DNA of 64,000 nt from Occallatibacter riparius (GCF_025264625.1 NZ_CP093313.1:1240001-1304000); one strand, 5' to 3'. Shown: positions 25,368 to 35,199, counted from the stretch's first letter. Numbers and translations are program-made. Notes: generated by a model not told the origin, from the sequence alone.

Positions 25368-25888
25368 GGCCCGGATCTCCTCTCGGGCAGCAGACTAGAG
25401 CCACAAAACAGTAAGGCACGATAATGTACTAGAGACTTATTTAATTCAACAAGTAAATACCGTCACTATCGACGTGTCAAGCACTAACAGATAGGAAAAA
25501 AACCTCCACCAGCCGTATCCGAATCAGGTGTTCCACCGTTCTGGCCTGGGGAACGACAGGAGCAATGTCGGGGAGATTCCTGCTACGAGTCAGCTCAGGG
25601 AATTCTCCTGAATAACGCAAAATGGAGCTGAGATTCGGCCTTAAATGGTTCATGCTCAAATCGAAATGAGAGGTGACAGTCAGGTTGACAGAAAGCCGCA
25701 CAGGTCGAGTAGAAGGCCATCCGCTACCCGCCACAGCCGCGAGCACGTCGCTGGGGCACTTCCGGCTTGGTTCGGCTCAACCGCGGGCCGCTGCGCGGCG
25801 ACTGCACGGCAGGGGAGCGAGGCGGATTCTTGCCGCCATTCGAGCCATCGCTGATAACCTTCTGGCTTCAGGATAGTGGAGGTGCTTT
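25368..25888. other. Intergenic region between divergent acetyltransferase and methyltransferase
   Basis: About 520 bases without a recognised gene. Around 25425-25505 the sequence is clearly A+T-rich compared with its surroundings, which would suit promoters for the divergent genes. I could not pick out a convincing promoter pair. Confidence 0.4.
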
Positions 25889-26872
25889 ATGGCGGATATC
25901 ACGAACAGCGCCAATCAAGAGCGGTCAATGCCCGACTTCTCAGACCCGCGCAAATGGAAACTTCTTTCCGCGTGCCCGCTATGTGGAGCCTCTCACCTTT
26001 CACTTAAGGTAACGGCCCGTGACCGTCACTATGGGAACCCCGGCACGTTCAAAGTTATGGAGTGTGGAGAATGCGGGGTCTACTTCTTAAACCCAATGCC
26101 TACCCCGGACTATTTGTCCAGCGCCTATCCAGATAACTATTACGCTCACGCCCTCAAAGCCTCCGAGGCGCCGCAGGGCTTGATTCGCCGGGTTAAGAAG
26201 ATCCTTCGAACCGTGCTCTTCAACCGCAAAACAAAGGACCCTGAATTCAGCAGTCCCGGGCGAGTGTTGGATGTGGGCTCCGGATACGGTGTTTTTCTCA
26301 GCCAAATGAAACGTGACGGATGGGAAGTGTATGGCGTGGAGCCTGATTGCGAGGCCGCGGCGCGGGGACGGCAGGAAGGCCTCAACATCTTTGGAGGCTT
26401 TATCGAGCAAGCTCAATTCCCTTCTGATTATTTCGACTACGTGAGGAGTAATCATTCCTTTGAACATGTTCACAATCCACGGGAACTCCTCCGGGAAATG
26501 CGACGAGTGATCAAACCCACGGGTTATCTCTTCATTGGGGTACCAAATGTCAGAGGGCTCGCAGCGCGTATTTTCGGAACTTATTGGTGGTATTTGGGTG
26601 CTCCAGTACACACCTTCGGTTATTGCCCTCGGACATTGCGTGCACTATTAGAGTCGGAGGGCTTCAGCGTAGAGTCAGTCAAATATAACTCAGAATATGC
26701 AGGGATCTTCGGGAGTCTGCAGATTTACCTCAATCGCAACAATGGCAGGATGTCGAATGATGGAAGAGTGATACATAGCCGAGTGCTCATGGTGGCAGGC
26801 CACTGGGCGGGGCGGCTTCTGGATTTGCTAAGGGCGGGCGATTGTATCGAAGTCATAGCGCGACGCCGTTAG
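25889..26872 (+). CDS. SAM-dependent methyltransferase with N-terminal zinc ribbon
   Basis: The 327-residue protein starts at an ATG preceded by GGAGGTG at about five bases. A four-cysteine ribbon (CPLCGASHL...MECGECGVYFLNP, residues about 30-72) precedes a class I methyltransferase fold with motif I VLDVGSGYGVFLSQM and VYGVEPDCEAA, and later FDYVRSNHSFEHVHNP. This combination is common in methyltransferases of surface-polysaccharide and lipid-glycan clusters, and the acetyltransferase next door fits that. The substrate is unknown. Confidence 0.85.
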   Translation: MADITNSANQERSMPDFSDPRKWKLLSACPLCGASHLSLKVTARDRHYGNPGTFKVMECGECGVYFLNPMPTPDYLSSAYPDNYYAHALKASEAPQGLIRRVKKILRTVLFNRKTKDPEFSSPGRVLDVGSGYGVFLSQMKRDGWEVYGVEPDCEAAARGRQEGLNIFGGFIEQAQFPSDYFDYVRSNHSFEHVHNPRELLREMRRVIKPTGYLFIGVPNVRGLAARIFGTYWWYLGAPVHTFGYCPRTLRALLESEGFSVESVKYNSEYAGIFGSLQIYLNRNNGRMSNDGRVIHSRVLMVAGHWAGRLLDLLRAGDCIEVIARRR

Positions 26873-27237
26873 TAGTTCCTGAAAGGTGATTTTGTTTCGT
26901 GTCGGGACCGGTTCGCGATATAGCGCTGTCTGCCTGCTTCATTGTCGAGCACTTTACATCGGCGCTTCCCCAATGAAGGGGTAGCGTCACCGTCTGCATT
27001 TGACTTGCGTGAGCCAACGCAGGCAGCAGATGCGCTCATGGGAAGCGGCTTCCCGGCCATGAATGACAGTGGTACTACGTGATTTCGGTGCTTCATTGAG
27101 AGTAGTACTCCATTGGCTCAGGACGCCTGATATCCCGTAGCTCGATGGGCTTTGGCCCAGGTCTCCGAACGAGAGAGACCTGGCACCCTGATTAAGCGTT
27201 TCAGTAGGATCTATGCTCCAGCGGCCTTATGGAACCA
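26873..27237. other. Intergenic region
   Basis: Lies between the convergent methyltransferase and SRPBCC genes. I see no gene with credible features and no strong terminator hairpin. Confidence 0.4.
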
Positions 27238-27651
27238 TCACCGGATCTGCTTCGCTTCGACATGTTTTGCGAAACGATCCAGAATCGCTTGCCAGCCTTG
27301 ACGCTGTTGCTCCTCGGAGTGGGTAGTTTCAGCATCGAATGACTCGCGAACGGTGACCTCCCCATTGCGGTCGAGGAACTCCACACGAAGCGTCCTTTCG
27401 CCGAACCTGCTCTCGATTAGCTGGTGCTCTACGATGCGGGTATATGTCCCTGCAAAATCGAAACCCATACTGCCGTCTTTCGCCTCCATGCGCGACGAGA
27501 ATGTTCCTCCCTCACGCAAGTCGACCGCGGCCGCGGTAGTATGCCAGTCATCGGAAGCCGCATTCCACTGCTTGATGTCCTCGGGATTTGTCCAGGCTGC
27601 CCAGACCTGCTCAATGGGCGCGGCCACAACCGTCTCAACGGTGATCTTCAT
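27238..27651 (-). CDS. SRPBCC/AHSA1-domain protein
   Basis: The 137-residue protein starts at ATG 27651 with GGAGA upstream. It has the START-like AHSA1 pattern: ITVETVVAAPIEQVWAAWTN, PEDIKQWNAAS, DLREGGTFSSRM, FAGTYTRIV, and a C-terminal helix (GWQAILDRFAKHVEA). Such proteins bind small hydrophobic ligands or act as stress-linked lipid-handling proteins. It is the last gene of a sigma factor, DoxX, SRPBCC series, a grouping often under ECF sigma control. Confidence 0.85.
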   Translation of the reverse strand: MKITVETVVAAPIEQVWAAWTNPEDIKQWNAASDDWHTTAAAVDLREGGTFSSRMEAKDGSMGFDFAGTYTRIVEHQLIESRFGERTLRVEFLDRNGEVTVRESFDAETTHSEEQQRQGWQAILDRFAKHVEAKQIR

Positions 27652-27719
27652 TGTTGTCTCCTCTATTGGTGCTGAATTCAGCGATCGGATATCGTTCCGT
27701 TCGATTGGGGAAGTCGCGG

Positions 27720-28142
27720 TCAAGACAGAAGCGCCCGCACGCGTTCGTCGCGTAAATAAAGACCAGTCCAAACCAGGCTGGCGAACACGATAGGGAACAG
27801 AATATTGAACGACGGCGCACCGATACGCACCTGAGAGGCAACGGCTCCGCCAAGATAACCGGTGAGCAGAAGGGCGCCAAAGACGGCGCTTCGAGGAACA
27901 AAATACAGAACGGTGCAGGCCAGCAGCGCGAGACCGATGGGAACAATCGATGACTCGCGGAATCCGAGCTGCAGTGTGGCTGTTACGACGGCCGCAGGCT
28001 TCACGAACTTCATCACGGCGTCAAACAGAAAGAACGCTCCGAGCAGCATACTCAGGACGCGCCCGGTCCAGAGCTTCCATCCAGCGGAAGCGGTCTGATG
28101 TTGAGTGAAGTTGCCGGCGGCAGGTTGTGCGATGGCATTCAT
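27720..28142 (-). CDS. DoxX-family membrane protein
   Basis: The 140-residue protein has four hydrophobic segments (RVLSMLLGAFFLFDAVMKFV, SIVPIGLALLACTVLYFV, AVFGALLLTGYLGGAVA, FNILFPIVFASLVWTGLYL) and the DoxX-like pattern of a small four-helix membrane protein. Relatives are linked to redox or sulphur stress, but the exact role here is unknown. It lies 68 bases upstream of the SRPBCC gene and downstream of the ECF sigma factor. Confidence 0.85.
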   Translation of the reverse strand: MNAIAQPAAGNFTQHQTASAGWKLWTGRVLSMLLGAFFLFDAVMKFVKPAAVVTATLQLGFRESSIVPIGLALLACTVLYFVPRSAVFGALLLTGYLGGAVASQVRIGAPSFNILFPIVFASLVWTGLYLRDERVRALLS

Positions 28143-28220
28143 GGCTCATGTTCTCCTTCTGAACCAATGACCGAGGGAGTGCCGGAAACTCATCGGCCTG
28201 CGACCAAATTTTTCCTTAAT

Positions 28221-29198
28221 TCATTGGGGAGGCAGATGGACGGGGAAACCGAATCGAGGGAACAGCCTGTTTACGTCCAGAAAGCTGTTGACCGCGGCGA
28301 TCTGATCCCCGGCAAGCTCCAGAACAATCAGCGCCCACGCTGTGTGTCCGCCGGCCGGATTGGGTCGGTATTGGGCGAACGCAGGCCAACCCGAAGCGAA
28401 CGTCGGAAGCAGGCGCGAGCCACGGCATCCCGATCCCAGGCCCAGCATCCACGTTTGAACATCCAACGGGCCCTGCAGCCATAGCGAGTACGGAGGCATG
28501 CAGAACGTGACCTCCTGCTTCATCAGCCCTACCAGGCCATGGACGTCATAACTCTCGAAGGCAGCGACATACCGCTCCACCATCGTGCGCTGAGCGGGAG
28601 TCAAGTCGGCTGGCTGATCGGGGCTCCTTTTCGCGAGTGAGCTACGGGCTCGCTGCAATGCGCTGTTGACTGAGGCAACCGAGCTATCCAGGGTCTCCGC
28701 AACTTCCGCAACCGGGCACTCCAAAACCTCCGCCATCAAAAGCGCGGCGCGCTGTTTGGGCGGCAGCTTTTGAAGAGCAGCTACGAAAGCGAGACGAATG
28801 CTTTGCCGAAGCGAGGCTTTTTCATCGGGTCCTGCATCGGTGTCCGCAATATCCGCGTCCAGAATTGGCTCAATCCAGTAACTATCGGGCTGCTGAGTCA
28901 GAGCGTCCAGAGGCGGCGCTCCCGGCGCAGGCGACCCTTCTTCGATGGGACGCGCACGGCGACCACGCCGGCTCAACTCATCGAGACAGACGTTGGTCGC
29001 TATGCGATAGAGCCAGGATTTTAGAGAGCAGCGGCCGTCGAAGCGGTCGTACGCCCGCCATGCACGGATCATGGTTTCCTGCACGGCATCATCCGCGTCG
29101 AAGGCCGAGCCTAGCATCCGATAACAGTGGCCTAGAAGAGCGGGCCTGTAGGCCTCAAATTGTAGGGTCTCAGCGATCACGCCAGGAAGTAATTCCAA
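28221..29198 (-). CDS. ECF-type RNA polymerase sigma factor with C-terminal SnoaL-like domain
   Basis: Sigma region 2 is at about residues 12-80 ([40 protein letters not shown]) and region 4 at about 130-195 ([40 protein letters not shown]). An added SnoaL-like domain follows ([20 protein letters not shown] to the end), as in the SigG/SigJ-type groups, where the extra domain modulates activity and replaces a classical anti-sigma factor. The 29198 start is TTG; a GTG at 29180 is also possible. DoxX and SRPBCC genes downstream are probable targets or operon partners. Confidence 0.9.
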   Translation of the reverse strand: MELLPGVIAETLQFEAYRPALLGHCYRMLGSAFDADDAVQETMIRAWRAYDRFDGRCSLKSWLYRIATNVCLDELSRRGRRARPIEEGSPAPGAPPLDALTQQPDSYWIEPILDADIADTDAGPDEKASLRQSIRLAFVAALQKLPPKQRAALLMAEVLECPVAEVAETLDSSVASVNSALQRARSSLAKRSPDQPADLTPAQRTMVERYVAAFESYDVHGLVGLMKQEVTFCMPPYSLWLQGPLDVQTWMLGLGSGCRGSRLLPTFASGWPAFAQYRPNPAGGHTAWALIVLELAGDQIAAVNSFLDVNRLFPRFGFPVHLPPQ

Positions 29199-29281
29199 GG
29201 CCCAGTATAAATCGAAGCCTCCATTACGGATCCATGTGGAACTTAGCGTTGGTGTCGATCAGAACCGCTAGTGCGGTCGTC

Positions 29282-30205
29282 CTATTTTTCCAAACCTAAA
29301 GACGCGCCTTCCGCACCTCTGGCTGATGTGACTCCCAACTCGACCAGCCATTCCTTGATGTTTGCTCCGATGACGTCAGGATGGTCCTCCTGCAGATAAT
29401 GAAGCCCAGAACTGAGGTGCACGACTTTGCAATTCGTCAGCCGTTTGGCAAAACTCTCCGCAAAGGCCGGTGAAATGAGAGCGCCGGGGTTACCAACGAA
29501 AAGCAGTTTAGGGTAGATCGATTGCGTGAGAGCTCGATGCGCTTCCTCAAGGGTGCCATATACATCCGCGGGCTGGCCGGCAATCGGCAGCTCATTCGGA
29601 AAGCGCCAGGTTGGCACTCGCGACTCAGGCGTTGGGAATGGCGCACGGTAGACCGCCATTTCTTCTTCCTTCAGCTTTCTCGCCATCGCAGCTGGAAGCA
29701 CTCCTTCGATAAATGCGTTTCCTTGAAGAATCATCTCCTCACCTACGCCAGGCGTTCTGAATTTCTGGAAGATCTCAACCTGGTCGGGGTGGAAGTCGTT
29801 CCAGGTTGGCATGGGGCGAATGAACTCCATGAACGCCAGTCCACGCACGAACCCTGGCCTGCGCGCTGCAAGATGAAAAGCCAGCGCCGTGCCCCAGTCT
29901 TGCGCAACCACGAAGGCCGACGTGATGCCGGCGGCGTCCAAAAATGCATCGAGATAGCGCGCATGATCGACAAAGCGATACGCGATATCGGGTTTTCCCG
30001 ATTGGCCGAAGCCGATGAGATCGGGCGCAATGCAATGCGCTACCGGTGCGACGTGCGGAAGGATATTGCGCCAGATGTAAGAGGAAGTCGGGTTGCCGTG
30101 CAGAAAGAGCGCGACGGGAGCCGCGCTATCTCCGGCTTCGCGGTAGGCCATGGTGGAATCAAGGACTTCGACTTGGGGAAGCATGATATCGGTCAGAATA
30201 TTCAT
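29282..30205 (-). CDS. dhaA: Haloalkane dehalogenase
   Basis: This 307-residue alpha/beta hydrolase has the haloalkane dehalogenase hallmarks: oxyanion HGNPTSSYIWRNI, nucleophile motif VVAQDWGTALAF with Asp and the halide-binding Trp, FMEFIRPMPTW carrying the catalytic Glu typical of subfamily II, and the C-terminal SSGLHYLQEDHPD with the catalytic His. It should hydrolyse haloalkanes to alcohols in the cytoplasm. Its ATG overlaps the tetR stop by four bases, so TetR and the dehalogenase are cotranscribed and probably autoregulated through the palindrome upstream of tetR. Confidence 0.9.
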   Translation of the reverse strand: MNILTDIMLPQVEVLDSTMAYREAGDSAAPVALFLHGNPTSSYIWRNILPHVAPVAHCIAPDLIGFGQSGKPDIAYRFVDHARYLDAFLDAAGITSAFVVAQDWGTALAFHLAARRPGFVRGLAFMEFIRPMPTWNDFHPDQVEIFQKFRTPGVGEEMILQGNAFIEGVLPAAMARKLKEEEMAVYRAPFPTPESRVPTWRFPNELPIAGQPADVYGTLEEAHRALTQSIYPKLLFVGNPGALISPAFAESFAKRLTNCKVVHLSSGLHYLQEDHPDVIGANIKEWLVELGVTSARGAEGASLGLEK

Positions 30206-30789
30206 TTTTTCTCCTTGAACACGGTTTCGAAGACGATCTTTCTGAAGCGGTCAAGCGGAGCCGGGCCCCGCTCCACTTTCATGCGCAGGATTGCGCCTTC
30301 CCAGGAAGAGAGAAGAAATTCAGCCAGGTCCATCGGATCGAAGGTCGAGTCAATCTCACCGAGGTCTTGCGCCTCAGCGATGCAGGCGGCAAAGGGCGCT
30401 CGCCACTCCTCGAAGATTGCCTCGAGCCTGTGGCGCAGGAGCTTGCTCTGCGAAGCAGTCTCAATGCTGAAATCACCTATCAAACATCCGCGATTCCATT
30501 TGTCACCGGCGAGACGCCCGCTGATGATCTCCAGATAACGATGCAGCCGTTGACGGGGCGTGAGGGTCTTGTCGTCCAGAGCACTTCGCACCGCGATCTT
30601 CACGTTCTCGAAGTAGCGATCGAGGACTTCCTTCGCGAACTCTTCCTTCGAGCGAAAGTGATTGGTGAAAGAACCATGGGGAGCGCCGGCTTCAGCACAG
30701 ATATCGCGCACCGTTGCGCCCTGATATCCAGCTTGAAACATGACCTTGAGGCCGGCGTTGAGGATGTCTTCTCGAAGCGAGGTTCTCAT
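30202..30789 (-). CDS. TetR/AcrR-family transcriptional regulator
   Basis: The 195-residue protein has an N-terminal TetR helix-turn-helix (ILNAGLKVMFQAGYQGATVR, DICAEAGAPHGSFTNHFRSK) and a C-terminal ligand-binding domain of the TetR_C type (GCLIGDFSIETASQSKLLRH; FLLSSWEGAILRMKVE). It overlaps the dehalogenase start (ATGA). An 18-bp near-palindrome is located 9 to 26 bases upstream of the ATG and is the probable operator. The ligand is unknown; a halogenated compound would be logical. Confidence 0.92.
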   Translation of the reverse strand: MRTSLREDILNAGLKVMFQAGYQGATVRDICAEAGAPHGSFTNHFRSKEEFAKEVLDRYFENVKIAVRSALDDKTLTPRQRLHRYLEIISGRLAGDKWNRGCLIGDFSIETASQSKLLRHRLEAIFEEWRAPFAACIAEAQDLGEIDSTFDPMDLAEFLLSSWEGAILRMKVERGPAPLDRFRKIVFETVFKEKK

Positions 30790-30797
30790 GAAGAAAT

Positions 30798-30815
30798 AAT
30801 ACGTACGTGCGTATT
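30798..30815. promoter_or_regulatory. Putative TetR operator palindrome
   Basis: AATACGTACGTGCGTATT is an inverted repeat with half-sites AATACG/CGTATT and only one mismatched pair near the centre. Length, symmetry and position directly before the tetR start are typical of TetR operators. The surrounding bases are A+T-rich, as in a promoter. Confidence 0.75.
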
Positions 30816-30891
30816 AACTGTCAAGAGATCTCAAAGGAACCTTGATCCATGATCTTGCCAAGCCAGCCCCGCTATCCTTGACTCACGTCTC

Positions 30892-32670
30892 GTGACAGAC
30901 TTTGCCCAGTCCGTAAAGCAGCAGGCCGACATCGTCAAGGTGATCGAGCAGTACATCCGCCTGCGCAAAGCCGGCGCCGTGAACTACTCCGGCCTCTGCC
31001 CCTTCCACAAGGAAAAGTCGCCCTCCTTCAGCGTCCACGCGGTCAGGCAGTTCTATCACTGCTTTGGCTGCGGCGTATCGGGCGACGTCTTCAGCTTCGT
31101 AGCCAAAATCGAGAACGTCAGCTTCCCTGAAGCCGTGCGTATCGTCGCCCACAAGTGCGGCATCCCCCTGCCCAAAAAGGAATACTCCTCCCCTGAAGAA
31201 GCCGCCGAGGCACGTCTACGCCGCAAACTGCTCGACCTGCACGAAGCCGCCACCTCCTTCTACGAAGAGCAGCTCCGCGGCCCCGAGGGCGCCATCGCGC
31301 GCGAATACCTCGCCGGCCGCGGCCTCGATCAAAAAGGCCTCGAGAAATTCCGCATCGGCTACTCGCCCGATAGCTTCAATGCCCTGCGCGACCGCCTCAG
31401 CTCCATGGCCGACGCCGAAACCCTCCGCGCGTCCGGCTTGTTCAGCCAGAAGGAGCATGAAGACGGCACGCTCGGCCACGTCTACGACCGCTTCCGCAAG
31501 CGCGTCATGTTCCCCATCTGCAATGAGAGTGGCCGTGTCATCGCCTTCACCGCGCGCACGCTCGAAACCGGCGACAAGGCCGGCGCCAAGTACATCAACT
31601 CGCCCGAGACACCCCTCTACACCAAGGGCCAGGTCCTCTTCAATCTCGACAAGGCGCGCACTGCGATCCGCCAGACCGAGTTCGCCCTCCTCGTCGAAGG
31701 CCAGATGGACTGCATCTCCGTCTTTCTGCGCGGCATCCAGAACGTCATCGCCACCAGCGGCACCGCCTTCACTGAGCACCAGGTAAACTTGCTCCGTCGC
31801 CACACATCCAACGTCGCCGTCAACTTCGATCCCGATGCCGCAGGCGCGAACGCCGCCGAGAAATCCATCTCTCTCCTCACCGAAGAAGGCTTCACCATCA
31901 AGATCGTCACGCTTGAAGACGGCCTCGACCCCGATCGCTTCATCCGCGAGCGCGGGGTCGAAGCCTACGTGGCTGCCATCCGCGGCGCGCGCCGCCAGTC
32001 CGACTACCTCATCGAACGCGCCCGCCAGATGTTCCCCGGTGCCACGGGCGACCAGAAGGTCAAGGCGATGAACTACCTCCTGCCGCACATCAAGCGCATC
32101 CCTGAAGCGCTCGCTCGCGGCCAGTTCGCGCATGACGCCGCCCAGAAGCTAGGCATCGACTCCGCCGTCCTTCGCGAGGAACTCCGCCAGGCCGCCCTCA
32201 AGCGCCGCGACCATGTCGAAGTAAAGTCCTCGCCCCTCACCGAGGTGGAACGCGTTCTCCTCCGCGCCCTTGCCATCATCGACCCCGAGCATGAGGAGGC
32301 CCGGCGGCTCGCGGCTGCTGCCATCCAGCAGCAGCCCTCCTGGTTCGAACAGCTCGTGGCATTCCCCGCTATTCAGGCTCTCGCCAACCGCCAGGCCAAC
32401 GACCCCATGGACGTCGTCGAGGACGAGAGTCAGCGCGCTCTCCTCGCCCAGGCCCTCCTGGGCGAAACGCGCCCACCCGGCGACGCCGAAGTCTCGGGCG
32501 CCCTGCAGCACATCCACGAGGAAGCCATCGAACACCGTCGCCGCGAGCTACTCCGCGAAATCGCCGAAGCCGAACGCCGCGCCGACATGACCGAAGCCCT
32601 CCGCCTCACGCAGGAGAAACTCCAACTCGACAAGGCGCTTCGCGAACTACACCAGCGCGGTCAGGAGTAG
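30892..32670 (+). CDS. dnaG: DNA primase
   Basis: The 592-residue protein starts at GTG 30892 (TDFAQSVKQQADIVKVIEQY). It has the CHC2 zinc-binding domain (LCPFHKEKSPSF, FYHCFGCGVSGDVFSF), the catalytic RNA polymerase core (EKFRIGYSPDSFNALRDRL) and the Toprim metal site (LLVEGQMDCISVF, VAVNFDPDAAGANAAEKS). The C-terminal helicase-binding part is shorter and more divergent than in E. coli. It makes RNA primers at the replication fork. It lies about 4 to 10 kb from rpoD with other genes between, not in the classical rpsU-dnaG-rpoD order. Confidence 0.95.
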   Translation: MTDFAQSVKQQADIVKVIEQYIRLRKAGAVNYSGLCPFHKEKSPSFSVHAVRQFYHCFGCGVSGDVFSFVAKIENVSFPEAVRIVAHKCGIPLPKKEYSSPEEAAEARLRRKLLDLHEAATSFYEEQLRGPEGAIAREYLAGRGLDQKGLEKFRIGYSPDSFNALRDRLSSMADAETLRASGLFSQKEHEDGTLGHVYDRFRKRVMFPICNESGRVIAFTARTLETGDKAGAKYINSPETPLYTKGQVLFNLDKARTAIRQTEFALLVEGQMDCISVFLRGIQNVIATSGTAFTEHQVNLLRRHTSNVAVNFDPDAAGANAAEKSISLLTEEGFTIKIVTLEDGLDPDRFIRERGVEAYVAAIRGARRQSDYLIERARQMFPGATGDQKVKAMNYLLPHIKRIPEALARGQFAHDAAQKLGIDSAVLREELRQAALKRRDHVEVKSSPLTEVERVLLRALAIIDPEHEEARRLAAAAIQQQPSWFEQLVAFPAIQALANRQANDPMDVVEDESQRALLAQALLGETRPPGDAEVSGALQHIHEEAIEHRRRELLREIAEAERRADMTEALRLTQEKLQLDKALRELHQRGQE

Positions 32671-32698
32671 AGCAATGCGTCAGCCGCCCGAAGGCCCC

Positions 32699-34903
32699 CT
32701 ATCTCTCACTCAGATGGATTGCATAAATTCCATAGGAGTTCAGATCGCGCGTGTAGTAGGCTTTCCCGTCCGGGCCCAGTGTGAGCGACGCGTCTAATAT
32801 GCGTTCCCTCGGCAAGTCCATCACCTTCTTGGGCATCTGTCCCTTCAGAGTGATGCGCCACCAGGCCAACGGCGGATCTTTGGTTTGGCTCCTCAAGAAA
32901 TAGAGGGCGCTGCCATCAGGCGACCACAGGTTCCATCCAACCGTGTCCTCCTGCGCTGTGAACCACGTGGTCCATACCTGCTTTTGGAAATCGAAGAGAC
33001 GGATGGAGTGCATGTCGAAAGTAAACGCCGCAAGATAACGCCCATCCGGGGACCAGCGGGGGCTGAAGAGTCTCGACGAACCAGGAACCGGTCTCACCTT
33101 CCTCGTCTGGAGATCCACTCGAAGCAATTCCAGCTCCGCTGAGCCTCGGTCCCGCGCGAAAATGATCTCCTTACCGTCCGGCGACCAGGTGGGATCGGCC
33201 TGCTCATGGCTGTCTTCCTTGTCCGGAACCACCTGTTCGGGGGACCCGCCGTCGCGCGAAATCACCGCAATCTTCGTCAGCTCGCCCGGGCGTGTCCACT
33301 CGAAAGCTATCCTCGTGCCATCCGGAGACCACCGGGCAATTCCGGCGCTTGAGTCATCCGACGACGTCAGTTGCACGCGTTCACTCCCATCACTCCGGCT
33401 GCGCCAGAGACTGGAATAGGGAGTCGTCACATAAACCACCCACTGCCCGTCCCGGCTGAATTCCATCGATTCTGCTGGAACTCCGGACACAAACGGCTCC
33501 ACCTTGTTTGTAACTGGGTCGTAACGAACTAATTGGCTGTCATCCTTCATCCCAAATGCAAACAGCGTCTTCCCATCGGGGCTGAAGGCAACCCGAGAGG
33601 CAAAGCACATGGGCCCACCAGTTAGTTGCACCGGCGCTGCGTGGCTGCTGGAGAACCACCCGCCGCGGCGCTCCCGCATCACCCATAAATTCTCGTGGAA
33701 TGCGCCTTTCCAGGTGACCGCCCCGAAAACATAAAAGCGACCGTCAGGACTCCACACCCCGCCATCCTGCCGAGTTCGGTCGAGCCATCGCGGCAAGACG
33801 CGGTGTGCTCCTGACCCGTCCGTCTTCGCTTCCCACACAGCGCAGCCCGATGTCTCGCACGCGCTCAATCGCAGGCGCTGTCCATCGGGCGAAACCCGCA
33901 GGGCGCTGGAACCGCCAGGAGTTCCGGGGGCGGTCCACAGCTTGCGCGCCTGCGAGCCGTCTGTGTAGCAAATCCACACGTCCGCGCCCTTCGTGAAAAC
34001 AATCTGACTCCCATCGGGAGTGAAGGTGGCGTCATCCGCACTCACATCGCCTACTCTCCGTGGCGGCCCCTGTGGCAGAGGATCAATCCAAAGAGACGAG
34101 GACGCACCCCAGTCGACAAGCAGCAAGCTGGAGCGGTCCGGTGCGATATCGAGTAAACCGGGCGCAAGTAAAGGCGTCTGCATCTTCGACGGCTCTCCAC
34201 CGCCAGGCGAAGTCTGCATCAGTACCACTCGATCGTTAACGATCTCGTTGTAGTAGACTCGGGTTCCGTCGCTGGCCAGCATCGCCGTCGGTCTTCCGCC
34301 ATTAGTACCGTTGGTGATCGCATCAATGCTCGTCACATGCGGCACTGCGCGCCAAAAAGCAACCAGCCACACCGTCACAATCGCCAGCGCAACAATGGAT
34401 CCCGCAGCCACAAGCCACGGAAAGCGAGAGCTGCGGGTCCGCTCCGCGGTGTGCACCAAAACGGGGCCTTCGCTCTTGTCCTTCGCAGCCGCACCCAAAA
34501 GAGTCGAGACTCCGACATCTGAGTTCGGCTGAGCCCGCCTGGTCCCGTCTCCCGCGCTCCCATCTGCTTCGATTTCCGAGATAAACCGGTATCCAAGCCG
34601 CGGCAGCGTTTCGATATACCGCGCATGTTCTGCGTTATCTCCAAGCGCATCCCGCAGCCGTCTGATCGTGCTGTTCAGGCCATGTTCGAAATCAACAAAC
34701 GTATCTTCCGGCCAGAGCTTCTTGCGCAACTCCTCGCGTGTGACCAGTTCGCCTGGCCGCTCCAACAGCATCAGAAGCACATCGATCGGATGTCCGTGCA
34801 GCTTCAGCCGGCTGCCGTTCCGGAACAGCTCGCGCGTGCGCATGTCGAATTCGAACGCGCGGAAATGCAATCGATTCGTCGGGGGGTGGACCGGACTTTC
34901 CAT
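32699..34903 (-). CDS. Winged-helix transcriptional regulator fused to membrane helix and TolB/PD40 propeller
   Basis: From the ATG at 34903 (MESPVHPPTNRLHFRAFEFD) the protein has 734 residues. A PhoB/CadC-type winged helix at about 12-110 (PIDVLLMLLERPGELVTREE, GLNSTIRRLRDALGDN) is followed by one transmembrane helix (FPWLVAAGSIVALAIVTVWL) and an extracytoplasmic beta-propeller of PD40/TolB repeats (RWSPDGTRIAFEW, TWSPDGKEIIFARD, RWSPDGRYLAAF, WSPDGSALYFL). This one-component membrane sensor layout is expanded in Acidobacteriota. The signal and target genes are unknown. Confidence 0.9.
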   Translation of the reverse strand: MESPVHPPTNRLHFRAFEFDMRTRELFRNGSRLKLHGHPIDVLLMLLERPGELVTREELRKKLWPEDTFVDFEHGLNSTIRRLRDALGDNAEHARYIETLPRLGYRFISEIEADGSAGDGTRRAQPNSDVGVSTLLGAAAKDKSEGPVLVHTAERTRSSRFPWLVAAGSIVALAIVTVWLVAFWRAVPHVTSIDAITNGTNGGRPTAMLASDGTRVYYNEIVNDRVVLMQTSPGGGEPSKMQTPLLAPGLLDIAPDRSSLLLVDWGASSSLWIDPLPQGPPRRVGDVSADDATFTPDGSQIVFTKGADVWICYTDGSQARKLWTAPGTPGGSSALRVSPDGQRLRLSACETSGCAVWEAKTDGSGAHRVLPRWLDRTRQDGGVWSPDGRFYVFGAVTWKGAFHENLWVMRERRGGWFSSSHAAPVQLTGGPMCFASRVAFSPDGKTLFAFGMKDDSQLVRYDPVTNKVEPFVSGVPAESMEFSRDGQWVVYVTTPYSSLWRSRSDGSERVQLTSSDDSSAGIARWSPDGTRIAFEWTRPGELTKIAVISRDGGSPEQVVPDKEDSHEQADPTWSPDGKEIIFARDRGSAELELLRVDLQTRKVRPVPGSSRLFSPRWSPDGRYLAAFTFDMHSIRLFDFQKQVWTTWFTAQEDTVGWNLWSPDGSALYFLRSQTKDPPLAWWRITLKGQMPKKVMDLPRERILDASLTLGPDGKAYYTRDLNSYGIYAIHLSER

Positions 34904-35138
34904 GGCGGCAAGCCTCCTGAAAAGCGAAGCCCGAATAGCCATCCGTGCGCACCGCGCACCCCAGTCTCGGCAAGAGCTTAGCACCGATTCAGTTATTTAG
35001 CTGTGATCTGGCGGATAAACGTTGCAGTTTGCGCGACTTGGCGCGTGATCAAACAGCAGTTCAGAAAATACCTCCCTTGCATTGATATTCCCGGACGACG
35101 GGCACAGCATGGTCCCGTCTGATGGGCCTCCGGCTGAG

Positions 35139-35162
35139 GCGATTCAGGTAGCGATTCAGGTA
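35139..35162. repeat. Exact 12-bp tandem duplication
   Basis: GCGATTCAGGTA occurs twice without a gap. It may be a simple replication-slippage product or paired binding sites; there is no further evidence. Confidence 0.6.
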
Positions 35163-35199
35163 CGGTTCCTCAACTCCGCTCGCCTTCGCAACAAAGCGC

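Noticed and set aside
31216..32133. A 305-codon minus-strand frame opposite dnaG
   Set aside because: Antisense shadow with repetitive Gly/Ala/Glu/Val composition; dnaG motifs on the plus strand are unambiguous.
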